Of a stretch of 5,024 nucleotides of DNA, positions 1-5,024 are shown piece by piece; position 1 is the first letter of the stretch; each line of letters begins with the position of its first letter. The notes below the pieces were generated by a model. That model ran no database searches. It was given only the letters and a program-made list of their open reading frames with translations, and was not told the origin of the DNA. The stretch comes from Planctomycetota bacterium (lineage in GTDB: Bacteria > Planctomycetota > Planctomycetia > Pirellulales > Thermoguttaceae). The DNA is taken from NCBI GenBank assembly GCA_023621895.1, contig JAMOAF010001028.1, positions 1 through 5,024 of the forward strand, given 5' to 3'. Both the position numbers and the translations under genes were made by a program.

Positions 1-30
1 GTTCCCAAGCCGGAGCTTGGGAACCAGGTG
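1..30. repeat. Dispersed palindromic repeat, copy 1
   Basis: Bases 1-10 (GTTCCCAAGC) and 15-24 (GCTTGGGAAC) form a perfect 10-base inverted repeat around a CGGA loop, followed by the tail CAGGTG at 25-30. Bases 4-30 match bases 57-83 with a single difference (C versus T at the first loop base). The copy starts at the window edge and may extend beyond it. From memory, repeats of this GTTCCCAAGC-loop-GCTTGGGAAC type are scattered through planctomycete and cyanobacterial genomes, and are sometimes mistranslated in hypothetical proteins as SWSLGT or LELGN peptides. No T-run follows the hairpin, so it is not a standard intrinsic terminator. Confidence 0.8.
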
Positions 31-56
31 CGGGTGGTTTTGGATGCCGGGGGGGG

Positions 57-83
57 CCCAAGCTGGAGCTTGGGAACCAGGTG
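57..83. repeat. Dispersed palindromic repeat, copy 2
   Basis: This is the second copy of the element at 1-30, offset by 53 bases in the same orientation. The stem is shorter: CCCAAGC at 57-63 pairs with GCTTGGG at 68-74 around the loop TGGA, because the left-hand GTT of copy 1 is replaced by a G-run. The tail AACCAGGTG (75-83) is conserved. It lies 42 bases beyond the stop codon of the minus-strand ThuA-like gene, so both copies could form hairpins in that transcript's 3' region. Any role in transcript ending or stability is inference. Confidence 0.75.
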
Positions 84-124
84 GGGGCGCCTTCATGCCG
101 CCGTTCCAGCGCCGACCTCGTCCG

Positions 125-982
125 TCACTGCCTCCCGCCCATCTCCTCACCCTCGCCGGCCCACAGCACCGCGTTGGCCAAGAGCTGAAGCATGGCCGGC
201 TTCTGGAAATCGGCCGGGTGGCCGAGCGTCGTGAAGAACGCTCGGCGGCCGCCGTGATGGCGGACCCAGGCGACCGGCTCGCAGCGGGTAGGGGCGCCGG
301 CCGTTAAGAGGGCCGTAAGCTGGCCGTCGACTTCCCGCCAGGCGGTCATGCTCGCGCCGTGGGTCAACCCCTCCACCGCCCGGAGAATCGGATGCCCTTC
401 GGCAAACGGCGCCGGTTCGACGAGCGCTCCGCTCGAGCCGGGAATTCTCCCGGCCAGTTGAACGCCGAGTATCTCGGCTTCCCACTCGGGCCAGTTTTCC
501 AGCGCGGCGGCCGGCCCGATCAACGCCACTACCGAGCCGCCCGCGGCGAAGTACTCGCGCACCTGTTCCAACTGCTGGCCGGCGATTGCCAAGCGCTGCG
601 CGAAGAGCACCATGCACTGGCAGGAGGACAACTCCTCCAACCCCGGCAGGTCGCCGCGGGTCCGCGCGAAGGCCTTCGTGCAGGCGACTTCGTAATGCTG
701 CTCGAGAAACGACGCCAGCGAGGCAAGCGACTCGTCGGACTGGCGGGAAGGGCAAGCCGAAACGAGGCAGAGCCGCCGCGCCGCTCGCTTCGCGGGAAGC
801 GGCGCGGCCGGCGCGGTCCCTGGTTGCCACGTGACCATTCCCGGCGAGAGCCCAACCGCGTTGTGCGGCGCGTGAACGAAGAATCGGCGATCCGCAAGGA
901 TGGACATGGCGTGCTCGAGTCCGTATCTCGGAAAATCGATCAACCACCAGGACGGCGGCGGAACGGATTGCAGTTGCGACAT
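125..982 (-). CDS. ThuA-like (trehalose utilization/class I GATase-like fold) protein
   Basis: This encodes a 285-residue protein. Residues about 70-275 resemble the ThuA family, a flavodoxin/glutamine-amidotransferase-like fold of uncertain biochemistry often linked to sugar use. Supporting signs are a first beta strand (RRLCLVSA, 69-76), the helix-strand unit EYFAAGGSVVALIG (143-156) followed by W164-PEW, the HPIL segment (197-200), and the hallmark C-terminal block from PVAWV (236) through TTLGHPADF (251-259) to the last helix ending NAVLWA. The turn where class I amidotransferases carry the nucleophilic cysteine reads GPAAA (156-160), so amidotransferase chemistry is unlikely. Residues 1-68 are not ThuA-like and no signal peptide is visible, so a cytoplasmic location is likely. 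The start at 982 is preceded two codons upstream by an in-frame TAA, which rules out longer forms. Its ribosome site is weak, and Met26 (ATG at 907) is the alternative start. The gene is divergent from the next gene and has no visible partner on its strand. Confidence 0.82.
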   Translation of the reverse strand: MSQLQSVPPPSWWLIDFPRYGLEHAMSILADRRFFVHAPHNAVGLSPGMVTWQPGTAPAAPLPAKRAARRLCLVSACPSRQSDESLASLASFLEQHYEVACTKAFARTRGDLPGLEELSSCQCMVLFAQRLAIAGQQLEQVREYFAAGGSVVALIGPAAALENWPEWEAEILGVQLAGRIPGSSGALVEPAPFAEGHPILRAVEGLTHGASMTAWREVDGQLTALLTAGAPTRCEPVAWVRHHGGRRAFFTTLGHPADFQKPAMLQLLANAVLWAGEGEEMGGRQ

Positions 983-1246
983 CGATTATCCGGCTGCCGA
1001 ATCGCCCTGTCCACGCCGCGGATGGCCAAACACATGCCATGCGGGGAAAATCACCGTGCCGGGCGACCGCTCGTAGCAAAGGCGGAAACATGCCGGACTG
1101 GCGAGAATTTGCTGAAGACGACGGCAACCGCGCGCCGCCGCTGACTTTGCGGCCGTTCTCGTCCCAGTTGCTGGTCTGGCAAGGCTGGGGAAACCTCCGA
1201 CGACTTGCAGCAGGCGTGTTGGTATGGGATTTTTGTTTTTGACAAC

Positions 1247-1257
1247 AGACCTGGTCT
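1247..1257. promoter_or_regulatory. Short palindrome upstream of fusion gene
   Basis: AGACC-T-GGTCT is a perfect 11-base hyphenated palindrome with 5-base arms. It sits immediately before the AAGGA ribosome site and 13 bases before the ATG at 1271. The position would suit a repressor operator or a small hairpin near the start, but one 5-base-arm palindrome in a 288-base spacer can arise by chance. No second copy was seen nearby. Confidence 0.2.
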
Positions 1258-1262
1258 AAGGA
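1258..1262 (+). promoter_or_regulatory. Ribosome binding site of fusion gene
   Basis: AAGGA lies 8 bases upstream of the ATG at 1271. It decides the start: the frame is open back to an ATG at 1205, but that start would add 22 residues ahead of a well-formed signal peptide. Starting at 1271 places the basic and hydrophobic signal sequence at the N-terminus. Confidence 0.6.
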
Positions 1263-1270
1263 ACGCAACC

Positions 1271-2836
1271 ATGCTGCCGTTTTCACGATTACCTGGTTCT
1301 CGCTGCATATTTCTGGCTGTTGCGCTGCTCTGGGCTCCCGTGTCGGGCTGGGCGGAAGTCCGGCGGACCGAAGGGGTGTTGAATCGAGGTACGCCTTGGG
1401 AAACGCCGTACTACGTGCAGCAGAGCGATCAGCCGGGGCCGGTCGTGGTCCTTGTCGGCGGGATTCACGGGGACGAGCCGGCAGGGGCGGAAGCCGCCGA
1501 TCAGATCCGGCACTGGCCGATTCGGTCTGGGACGCTGGCGGTGCTCCCCCGCGCCAATCCTCCGGCTCTGGCGGCGCGCACGCGGATGGTACCCGACGTG
1601 GAGCGGTCCGTGGGAAATCTGGATCGGAACTTCCCCCGTGCCGGCCGGCAGGAATCGGCGCGTGGTGAACCGGCCCAAGCGATCTGGGGCTGGGTCGAGT
1701 CGTGGGACCCGGACTGGGTGGTAGACCTCCACGAGGCGAGCGGAATCCGCGCGGCCGGATCGCGCGCGGCCGGTTCCAGCACGATCGTGTTGTCGTCGCC
1801 GGCAGCGGAGGCGGCGGCCGCGCGGTTGCTCGAAGCCGTCAACGCGAGCATCAGCAACGAGAAGAAACGGTTCGTGCAACTCGGCCCGCCGGTCGACGGC
1901 AGCCTGGCACGCGCCGCCGGTGAACATCTTGGCGCCAGCGCCATGATCTTGGAGACTTCCCGGCAGGATCTGGCTGCGGGGGCGGATTCCGCCCAAACCG
2001 CCGAGAAGGATCGGAGGCCATCCGCCTCGTCCGCCCCGAGCCAACCTCTGTCGCGCCGCGTGCGCCAGCACCGGCTGATGGTCCACGCCCTGCTTGTGCA
2101 TCTGGGGGCGCTTGATCAGGAAGTGGATGTCGACCGGTTGGGTGGACGCCGCGCGGCGCCGGGCAAAACCTGGGTCGCCCTGTACGACGCAGAGGGCACC
2201 GGTGGCAAGGGGGCATCCGCGGTGGACAGGATCTTGAGCGAGGCCGGGATGCGCGTCCGTCGTGTGGGACCCGAAGAAATCGCCGCCGGCGCGCTGGCCG
2301 ATTTCGACTTGACGATCTTTCCCGGAGGCAGCGGAAGCAAAGAAGCGGCGGCGATCGGCGAACACGGCCGCCGCCAGGTGAAGGCCTTCGTCGAGGGAGG
2401 TGGCGGCTACCTGGGCATCTGTGCGGGCGCGTACCTGTGCACAAGCGGCTTTGATTGGGGGCTGAAGATCCTGGATGCCCGGACGGTCTCTCCCAAGTGG
2501 CAACGCGGCCGGGGAATGGTCCAGATCGAGTTGACCGCCGAGGGGCAACAGATTCTGGGAGACCGGCCGGGGCTGCTGGAAGTGCGCTACGCCAACGGTC
2601 CGATCATCAGGCCGGCCGGCGTGGAGGCCCTGCCCGACTACCAAGTGCTGGCGTTGTTTCGCACGGAACTGGCCGAGCACGGGTCGCCGGCCGGGGCGAT
2701 GACCAGCTCGCCCGCGATCGCCGCTGGACGCTGTGGTGAAGGACGCGTCGTTTTTGTCAGCCCGCATCCGGAGCAAACCGAGGGTTTGGAAGACCTGGTC
2801 GAGCAGGCCGCCCGGTGGGCGGCCGGAAAGGACTAA
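1271..2836 (+). CDS. Exported M14/aspartoacylase-type zinc hydrolase fused to a BPL_N domain
   Basis: This encodes a 521-residue two-domain protein. Residues 1-28 form a signal peptide: basic residues, the hydrophobic CIFLAVALLWAPV, and probable cleavage after SGWA. Residues about 45-282 match the M14 succinylglutamate desuccinylase/aspartoacylase branch. The HGDE motif gives zinc ligands H66 and E69, DLHE gives the third ligand H154, NLDRNFP (116-122) carries the substrate-carboxylate arginine R119, and ILETSRQ supplies the likely catalytic E228. Residues about 298-518 match BPL_N, a class I glutamine-amidotransferase-like domain first named in yeast biotin-protein ligase: a core strand DLTIFPGG (346-353), the nucleophile elbow GICAGAY with C384, and SPHPE with H499 and E501 completing a triad. 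The M14 substrate is unknown. Peptides such as cell-wall stem peptides are possible, but that is inference. Oddities are a low-complexity linker insert (about 235-262) and a RAAGS tandem duplication just after the zinc histidine. It is divergent from the ThuA-like gene, with the propeller gene 148 bases downstream. Confidence 0.85.
   Translation: MLPFSRLPGSRCIFLAVALLWAPVSGWAEVRRTEGVLNRGTPWETPYYVQQSDQPGPVVVLVGGIHGDEPAGAEAADQIRHWPIRSGTLAVLPRANPPALAARTRMVPDVERSVGNLDRNFPRAGRQESARGEPAQAIWGWVESWDPDWVVDLHEASGIRAAGSRAAGSSTIVLSSPAAEAAAARLLEAVNASISNEKKRFVQLGPPVDGSLARAAGEHLGASAMILETSRQDLAAGADSAQTAEKDRRPSASSAPSQPLSRRVRQHRLMVHALLVHLGALDQEVDVDRLGGRRAAPGKTWVALYDAEGTGGKGASAVDRILSEAGMRVRRVGPEEIAAGALADFDLTIFPGGSGSKEAAAIGEHGRRQVKAFVEGGGGYLGICAGAYLCTSGFDWGLKILDARTVSPKWQRGRGMVQIELTAEGQQILGDRPGLLEVRYANGPIIRPAGVEALPDYQVLALFRTELAEHGSPAGAMTSSPAIAAGRCGEGRVVFVSPHPEQTEGLEDLVEQAARWAAGKD
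1748..1777 (+). repeat. 15-base tandem duplication inside the M14 domain
   Basis: Two adjacent 15-base units at 1748-1762 and 1763-1777 share their first 11 bases (CGCGCGGCCGG) and encode RAAGS twice, at residues 160-164 and 165-169. The reading frame is kept. It lies directly after the DLHEAS zinc-ligand motif, so it lengthens a loop close to the active site. Confidence 0.7.
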
Positions 2837-2984
2837 GGGGGGCGAGGAAACGCCGCGCCTCGAGTGGGTCCTCCCGGGGGCCCGTGCCGAGGTTAAGACG
2901 ATTGTCTAGACCGGGAGGGCGGCTTGGCTGTAACATCTTCCAGCAGATTTCTGACTTCAACTTCAGGAAACGCGAGGGCGCCCC
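2837..2984. other. Intergenic spacer between fusion gene and propeller gene
   Basis: This is a 148-base gap. CCTCCCGG at 2870-2877 and CCGGGAGG at 2911-2918 are perfect 8-base inverted arms, but they are 33 bases apart and not followed by a T-run, so an intrinsic terminator is not supported. Near its end are AGGAAA (2965-2970) and GAGGG (2974-2978). GAGGG sits 6 bases before the ATG at 2985 and is the likelier ribosome site. The gap is long enough for the propeller gene to have its own promoter, though none can be named. Confidence 0.4.
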
Positions 2985-4169
2985 ATGAATCCGCATCGAT
3001 TACTCATGCTTGCATCGGTTTCGGCCTGGGGTCTGGTTCCGCTGTTGGCCCCGGCCGCGGAATTAGCCTTCCAACACCACTACGTGGATCGCGACTTGCC
3101 CGGCTCCTCCTGGGGCCAGACCGCCATCGCCGACGTGGATCGGGACGGGAAGCCGGATTTCATCACCGGCCGCAGCCGGGGTGAGCTTTTGTGGTATCGC
3201 CAGGAAACGCCCGGCCGCTGGGTCCGCCACGCGCTGGGCGAACGTTCGCCCTCCGACGTCGGCGCCGCCGCGCTCGACGTGGACGGCGACGGCTGGGTGG
3301 ATGTCGTCACCGGCGGCGCCTGGTATCGCAACACCGGCAAACCGCGCCAGGAGCCGTTTGAGCGGATTGCCTTCGATCCCGAGCTGGCCAGTGTCCACGA
3401 CGTTGTTCTGGCCGACGTTGACGGCGATGGCCGGCCCGACGTGCTTACCATGTCGGACAAGAACAACCTGCGGTGGTATCGGATTCCGGACGCCCCCAGC
3501 CGGCCCTGGCAGCGGCACGACATTGGGCCCTCGGTCCACGCCGGGATCGGCGCGGGGGACATCGACGGCGACGGAGACGTCGACGTGGCGCGATCGAACC
3601 TCTGGTTCGAAAACGCCGACGGCAAGGCAGCGAAATGGGTGGTTCACGAGAACATCCCCTTCGGCAACCCAAGCCCGCCCTACGCGCTGGCCACGCACTG
3701 TGTCGTGGTCGATCTCGATCGAGACGGCGACAGTGACCTGGTGATGACCGAAAACGAGATCAAGGGCGGCCGCATCGGCTGGCTTGAAAACAGGGACGGC
3801 AGGGGCGGTGCGTGGAACCTGCACGAGTTGCCCCAGGCTGGCGCGGCCAAGCGCGGCGCGTATCACTCGCTGATCGTGGGAGACTTCGACAACGACGGCG
3901 ACGCGGACGTCGTCTCCTGCGAAATGGAGGGCATTCCCGGCGACCTGCCGCCCCGCTGGTTCCTCTGGGAGAACGCCGACGGCAAAGGGCAGCGCTTCGC
4001 CGAGCACGTGATCCTCGACGCCAACCTGGGCGGCCACCTGGCCATCGCGGCGGACGTGGACGGCGACGGCGATCTGGACATCCTCGGCAAGCTCTGGCGT
4101 CCGCGCAAGGACAATGCCAACGGCGGCGGGAATCACGTGGACTTTCTGGAGAACCTCGGGGTCAAGTGA
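2985..4169 (+). CDS. Exported FG-GAP/VCBS-type calcium-loop beta-propeller
   Basis: This encodes a 394-residue protein. Residues 1-24 look like a signal peptide (MNPHR, a hydrophobic stretch, then LAPAA), so the product is exported. The rest is built from seven units, each with a DxDxDGxxD calcium-binding loop starting at residues 50, 98, 144, 192, 243, 300 and 357. The spacing is 46-57 residues. Between loops a W-[YF]-[RE]-N-like strand recurs (WYRQ, WYRN, WYRI, WFEN, WLEN, LWEN, and a final DFLENLG). Seven blades fit a complete integrin-alpha-like propeller of the FG-GAP/VCBS class. Such domains usually bind partners or glycans, or act as scaffolds. No catalytic residues are apparent and no second domain, anchor, or sorting tail is present, since the protein ends a few residues after the last blade. 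The start at 2985 is supported by GAGGG 6 bases upstream. The specific ligand cannot be told from sequence. Confidence 0.88.
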   Translation: MNPHRLLMLASVSAWGLVPLLAPAAELAFQHHYVDRDLPGSSWGQTAIADVDRDGKPDFITGRSRGELLWYRQETPGRWVRHALGERSPSDVGAAALDVDGDGWVDVVTGGAWYRNTGKPRQEPFERIAFDPELASVHDVVLADVDGDGRPDVLTMSDKNNLRWYRIPDAPSRPWQRHDIGPSVHAGIGAGDIDGDGDVDVARSNLWFENADGKAAKWVVHENIPFGNPSPPYALATHCVVVDLDRDGDSDLVMTENEIKGGRIGWLENRDGRGGAWNLHELPQAGAAKRGAYHSLIVGDFDNDGDADVVSCEMEGIPGDLPPRWFLWENADGKGQRFAEHVILDANLGGHLAIAADVDGDGDLDILGKLWRPRKDNANGGGNHVDFLENLGVK

Positions 4170-4205
4170 GCGCCCGGACGCGCGCTTGACGAGCGGACCC
4201 GAATC

Positions 4206-4225
4206 CGTGAACATGGTCGTTCACG
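4206..4225. repeat. Inverted repeat after the propeller gene
   Basis: CGTGAAC and GTTCACG are perfect 7-base arms around the 6-base loop ATGGTC. The symmetry suits either an RNA hairpin in the 3' end of the propeller transcript or a dimeric regulator site ahead of the next gene. No T-tract follows. Function is not established. Confidence 0.35.
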
Positions 4226-4358
4226 CGGGCCGCAAACCTGTGTCGGAGGGCACAACGCCATCCCGGCGGGACCTTTGGAAGCCTGCCTGGCGGGGTGGGT
4301 GGCACGTCTTCGGGCAACGGCCCACGAATCCACGCGCGCAGGGCATCTTCCATCTCTT

Positions 4359-4366
4359 GGAGGTGA
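4359..4366 (+). promoter_or_regulatory. Strong ribosome binding site of the GH123-like gene
   Basis: GGAGGTGA is a near-ideal anti-16S match, 5 bases before the ATG at 4372. It fixes the start there, rather than at the in-frame GTG at 4363 that falls inside the site itself. It is clearly the strongest ribosome site of the four genes in the window. Confidence 0.75.
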
Positions 4367-4371
4367 ACGCA

Positions 4372-5024
4372 ATGAACTGGCAGAATCTCGGTCTGGCTCT
4401 TTCCATCATCGCCGGCCTGGCGCCCGCGGCCGGCCGCGCCGATTGGAGCGTTTGGACGTCGACGGCCACGGAGCGGCTCCTCCGCGACGCCCCCCCGGGA
4501 CAAAACCAGGCGGTGGAGCTGGCGGCGGCCCGAAACGAATCGGAAAGCTTCCAGGTCTTTCTCCGCTCCGACGCGGCCGTCAAGGGCGTGAACCTCCAGC
4601 CCGGCGACCTGGTGGCCGAGGGCGGCGCCGTGCTGCCGGCGTCGCAGGCGCGTCTCTACCGGGAGCACCAGTTCGAACTCACCCAGCCGACGCACCGCAA
4701 CGACCAGTTCCAGCCGGGCTGGTACCCCGACGGGTTGATCCCCTTCAACCATCCGCTCAGCGGAGAGCCGCTCGCCGGCGCGCGTCTCGACGCCGTCCCC
4801 TTCGACCTGCCGCCCGCCGAAACCCACGGCTTCTGGATCGACCTGGAGGTGCCCGCCGGCGCAAAGCCCGGCCGATACCGGGGTGTTTACCGTGTTACGG
4901 CAACCGCAGCCGATGCGGTCGAGATCCCCGTGACGCTCACCGTCTGGGATTTTGAGTTGCCGCGGGTCTCCACCATGCACACGGCCCTGGGTTCGCCGGC
5001 CGAGCGGATGCGGGGCTACTACGA
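4372..5024 (+). CDS. Exported GH123/DUF4091-like protein, N-terminal part (cut by window end)
   Basis: The frame stays open for 217 codons to the window edge, so the gene is partial at its 3' end. Residues 1-23 form a signal peptide (MNWQNLGLALSIIAGLAPAA..GRA) with probable cleavage before D24. What follows resembles the N-terminal beta-sandwich found ahead of the GH123/DUF4091 catalytic domain: WSVWTS (25-30), the typical AARNESESFQVF (52-63), LYREH (95-99), GWYPDGLIPF (116-125), the strand block GFWIDLEVPAGAKPGRYRG (153-171), and VWDFELP (191-197), which in this family precedes the catalytic barrel. Characterised GH123 enzymes are beta-N-acetylgalactosaminidases, but many DUF4091 relatives have no known substrate. 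The catalytic acidic pair would lie beyond the window, so activity cannot be judged. It lies 202 bases after the propeller gene on the same strand and may have its own promoter. Confidence 0.8.
   Translation, partial: MNWQNLGLALSIIAGLAPAAGRADWSVWTSTATERLLRDAPPGQNQAVELAAARNESESFQVFLRSDAAVKGVNLQPGDLVAEGGAVLPASQARLYREHQFELTQPTHRNDQFQPGWYPDGLIPFNHPLSGEPLAGARLDAVPFDLPPAETHGFWIDLEVPAGAKPGRYRGVYRVTATAADAVEIPVTLTVWDFELPRVSTMHTALGSPAERMRGYY

Larger units (their letters stand above)
983..1270. promoter_or_regulatory. Divergent intergenic region
   Basis: These 288 bases separate the minus-strand ThuA-like gene from the plus-strand fusion gene and should contain both promoters. I see no convincing coding potential: the open frames here are extensions or shadows of the flanking genes. 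The only markedly AT-rich stretch is about 1223-1245 (a T-rich run, then TTGACA at 1239-1244). TTGACA matches a -35 consensus, but at 17 bases downstream the sequence is AACGCA, which is not a -10 box, and a -10 there would overlap the ribosome site. No promoter is therefore assigned exactly. On the minus strand no clear -35/-10 pair was found. Confidence 0.4.
4170..4371. other. Intergenic spacer before the GH123-like gene
   Basis: This is a 202-base gap with no supported gene. CGTGAAC (4206-4212) and GTTCACG (4219-4225) make a perfect 7-base stem with the 6-base loop ATGGTC, 37 bases after the propeller stop codon. It lacks a following T-run, so it is at most a weak hairpin, perhaps Rho-related or an operator. 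The antisense open frame that covers this region continues through the whole downstream gene and looks like a high-GC shadow. Confidence 0.35.

Noticed and set aside
1..83. CRISPR array
   Set aside because: There are only two copies, a strong palindrome makes up the repeat, and no third repeat or cas gene is seen.
17..307. Short plus-strand open frames over the repeats and the end of the ThuA-like gene
   Set aside because: They translate the palindromic repeat (AWEPG and SLGT peptides) and then run antisense to a supported gene, with no ribosome site. This is a known way for false genes to arise from such repeats.
147..1286. Minus-strand open frame of 379 codons overlapping the ThuA-like gene in another frame
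   Set aside because: It is arginine-rich with no domain, while the alternative frame gives a clear ThuA C-terminal block. It also spans the whole divergent spacer.
1289..2776. Long antisense open frame of 495 codons across the fusion gene
   Set aside because: The plus-strand reading shows a signal peptide and two recognisable domains with active-site motifs. The antisense product has no recognisable domain and is typical of a GC-rich shadow frame.
2870..2918. Inverted arms CCTCCCGG/CCGGGAGG as an intrinsic terminator after the fusion gene
   Set aside because: The loop is 33 bases and no T-run follows, so the terminator reading is not supported.
2902..2936. Possible promoter (TTGTCT and TAACAT) before the propeller gene
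   Set aside because: The spacing between the two boxes is 23 bases, too long for a standard promoter.
3063..4214. Antisense open frame of 383 codons across the propeller gene
   Set aside because: Its repetitive valine/histidine-rich product simply mirrors the repeated calcium-loop codons on the plus strand.
4162..4980. Antisense open frame of 272 codons over the GH123-like gene
   Set aside because: The plus strand has a strong ribosome site, a signal peptide and family motifs in a frame that runs off the window end. The antisense product is not recognisable.

Overview
This is a GC-rich bacterial window with one gene on the minus strand and three on the plus strand, all well spaced. The gene content is a ThuA-like protein, a secreted zinc metallopeptidase-like protein fused to a BPL_N domain, a secreted calcium-loop beta-propeller, and a GH123/DUF4091-type secreted protein. 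This mix, together with roomy intergenic gaps and a dispersed palindromic repeat, points to a planctomycete or a relative in the PVC group. That assignment is an inference from gene families and style. There is no marker gene in the window.

Layout. Bases 1-83 hold two copies of a short palindromic repeat. Bases 125-982 (minus strand) encode a 285-residue ThuA-like protein with no signal peptide. Bases 983-1270 are a divergent intergenic region that should hold the promoters of both flanking genes. Bases 1271-2836 (plus) encode a 521-residue exported protein: a signal peptide, an M14/aspartoacylase-type zinc hydrolase domain with an apparently intact active site, and a BPL_N class I glutamine-amidotransferase-like domain with an apparently intact Cys-His-Glu triad. 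Bases 2985-4169 (plus) encode a 394-residue exported FG-GAP/VCBS propeller with seven evenly spaced calcium loops. From 4372 to the window end is the N-terminal part of an exported protein whose beta-sandwich region resembles that of GH123/DUF4091 proteins. This last gene is cut by the window edge, so its catalytic domain is not visible.

How they may work together. Three of the four products carry signal peptides, so most of the locus acts in the periplasm or outside the cell. ThuA, FG-GAP and GH123-like proteins are all commonly met in planctomycete genomes and are often tied to sugar or polysaccharide use, but nothing in the window proves a shared pathway. The gaps of 148 and 202 bases between the plus-strand genes argue against a tightly coupled operon. 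I see no RNA gene, CRISPR array, insertion sequence, integrase or defence system. The most unusual item is the two-enzyme fusion at 1271-2836.
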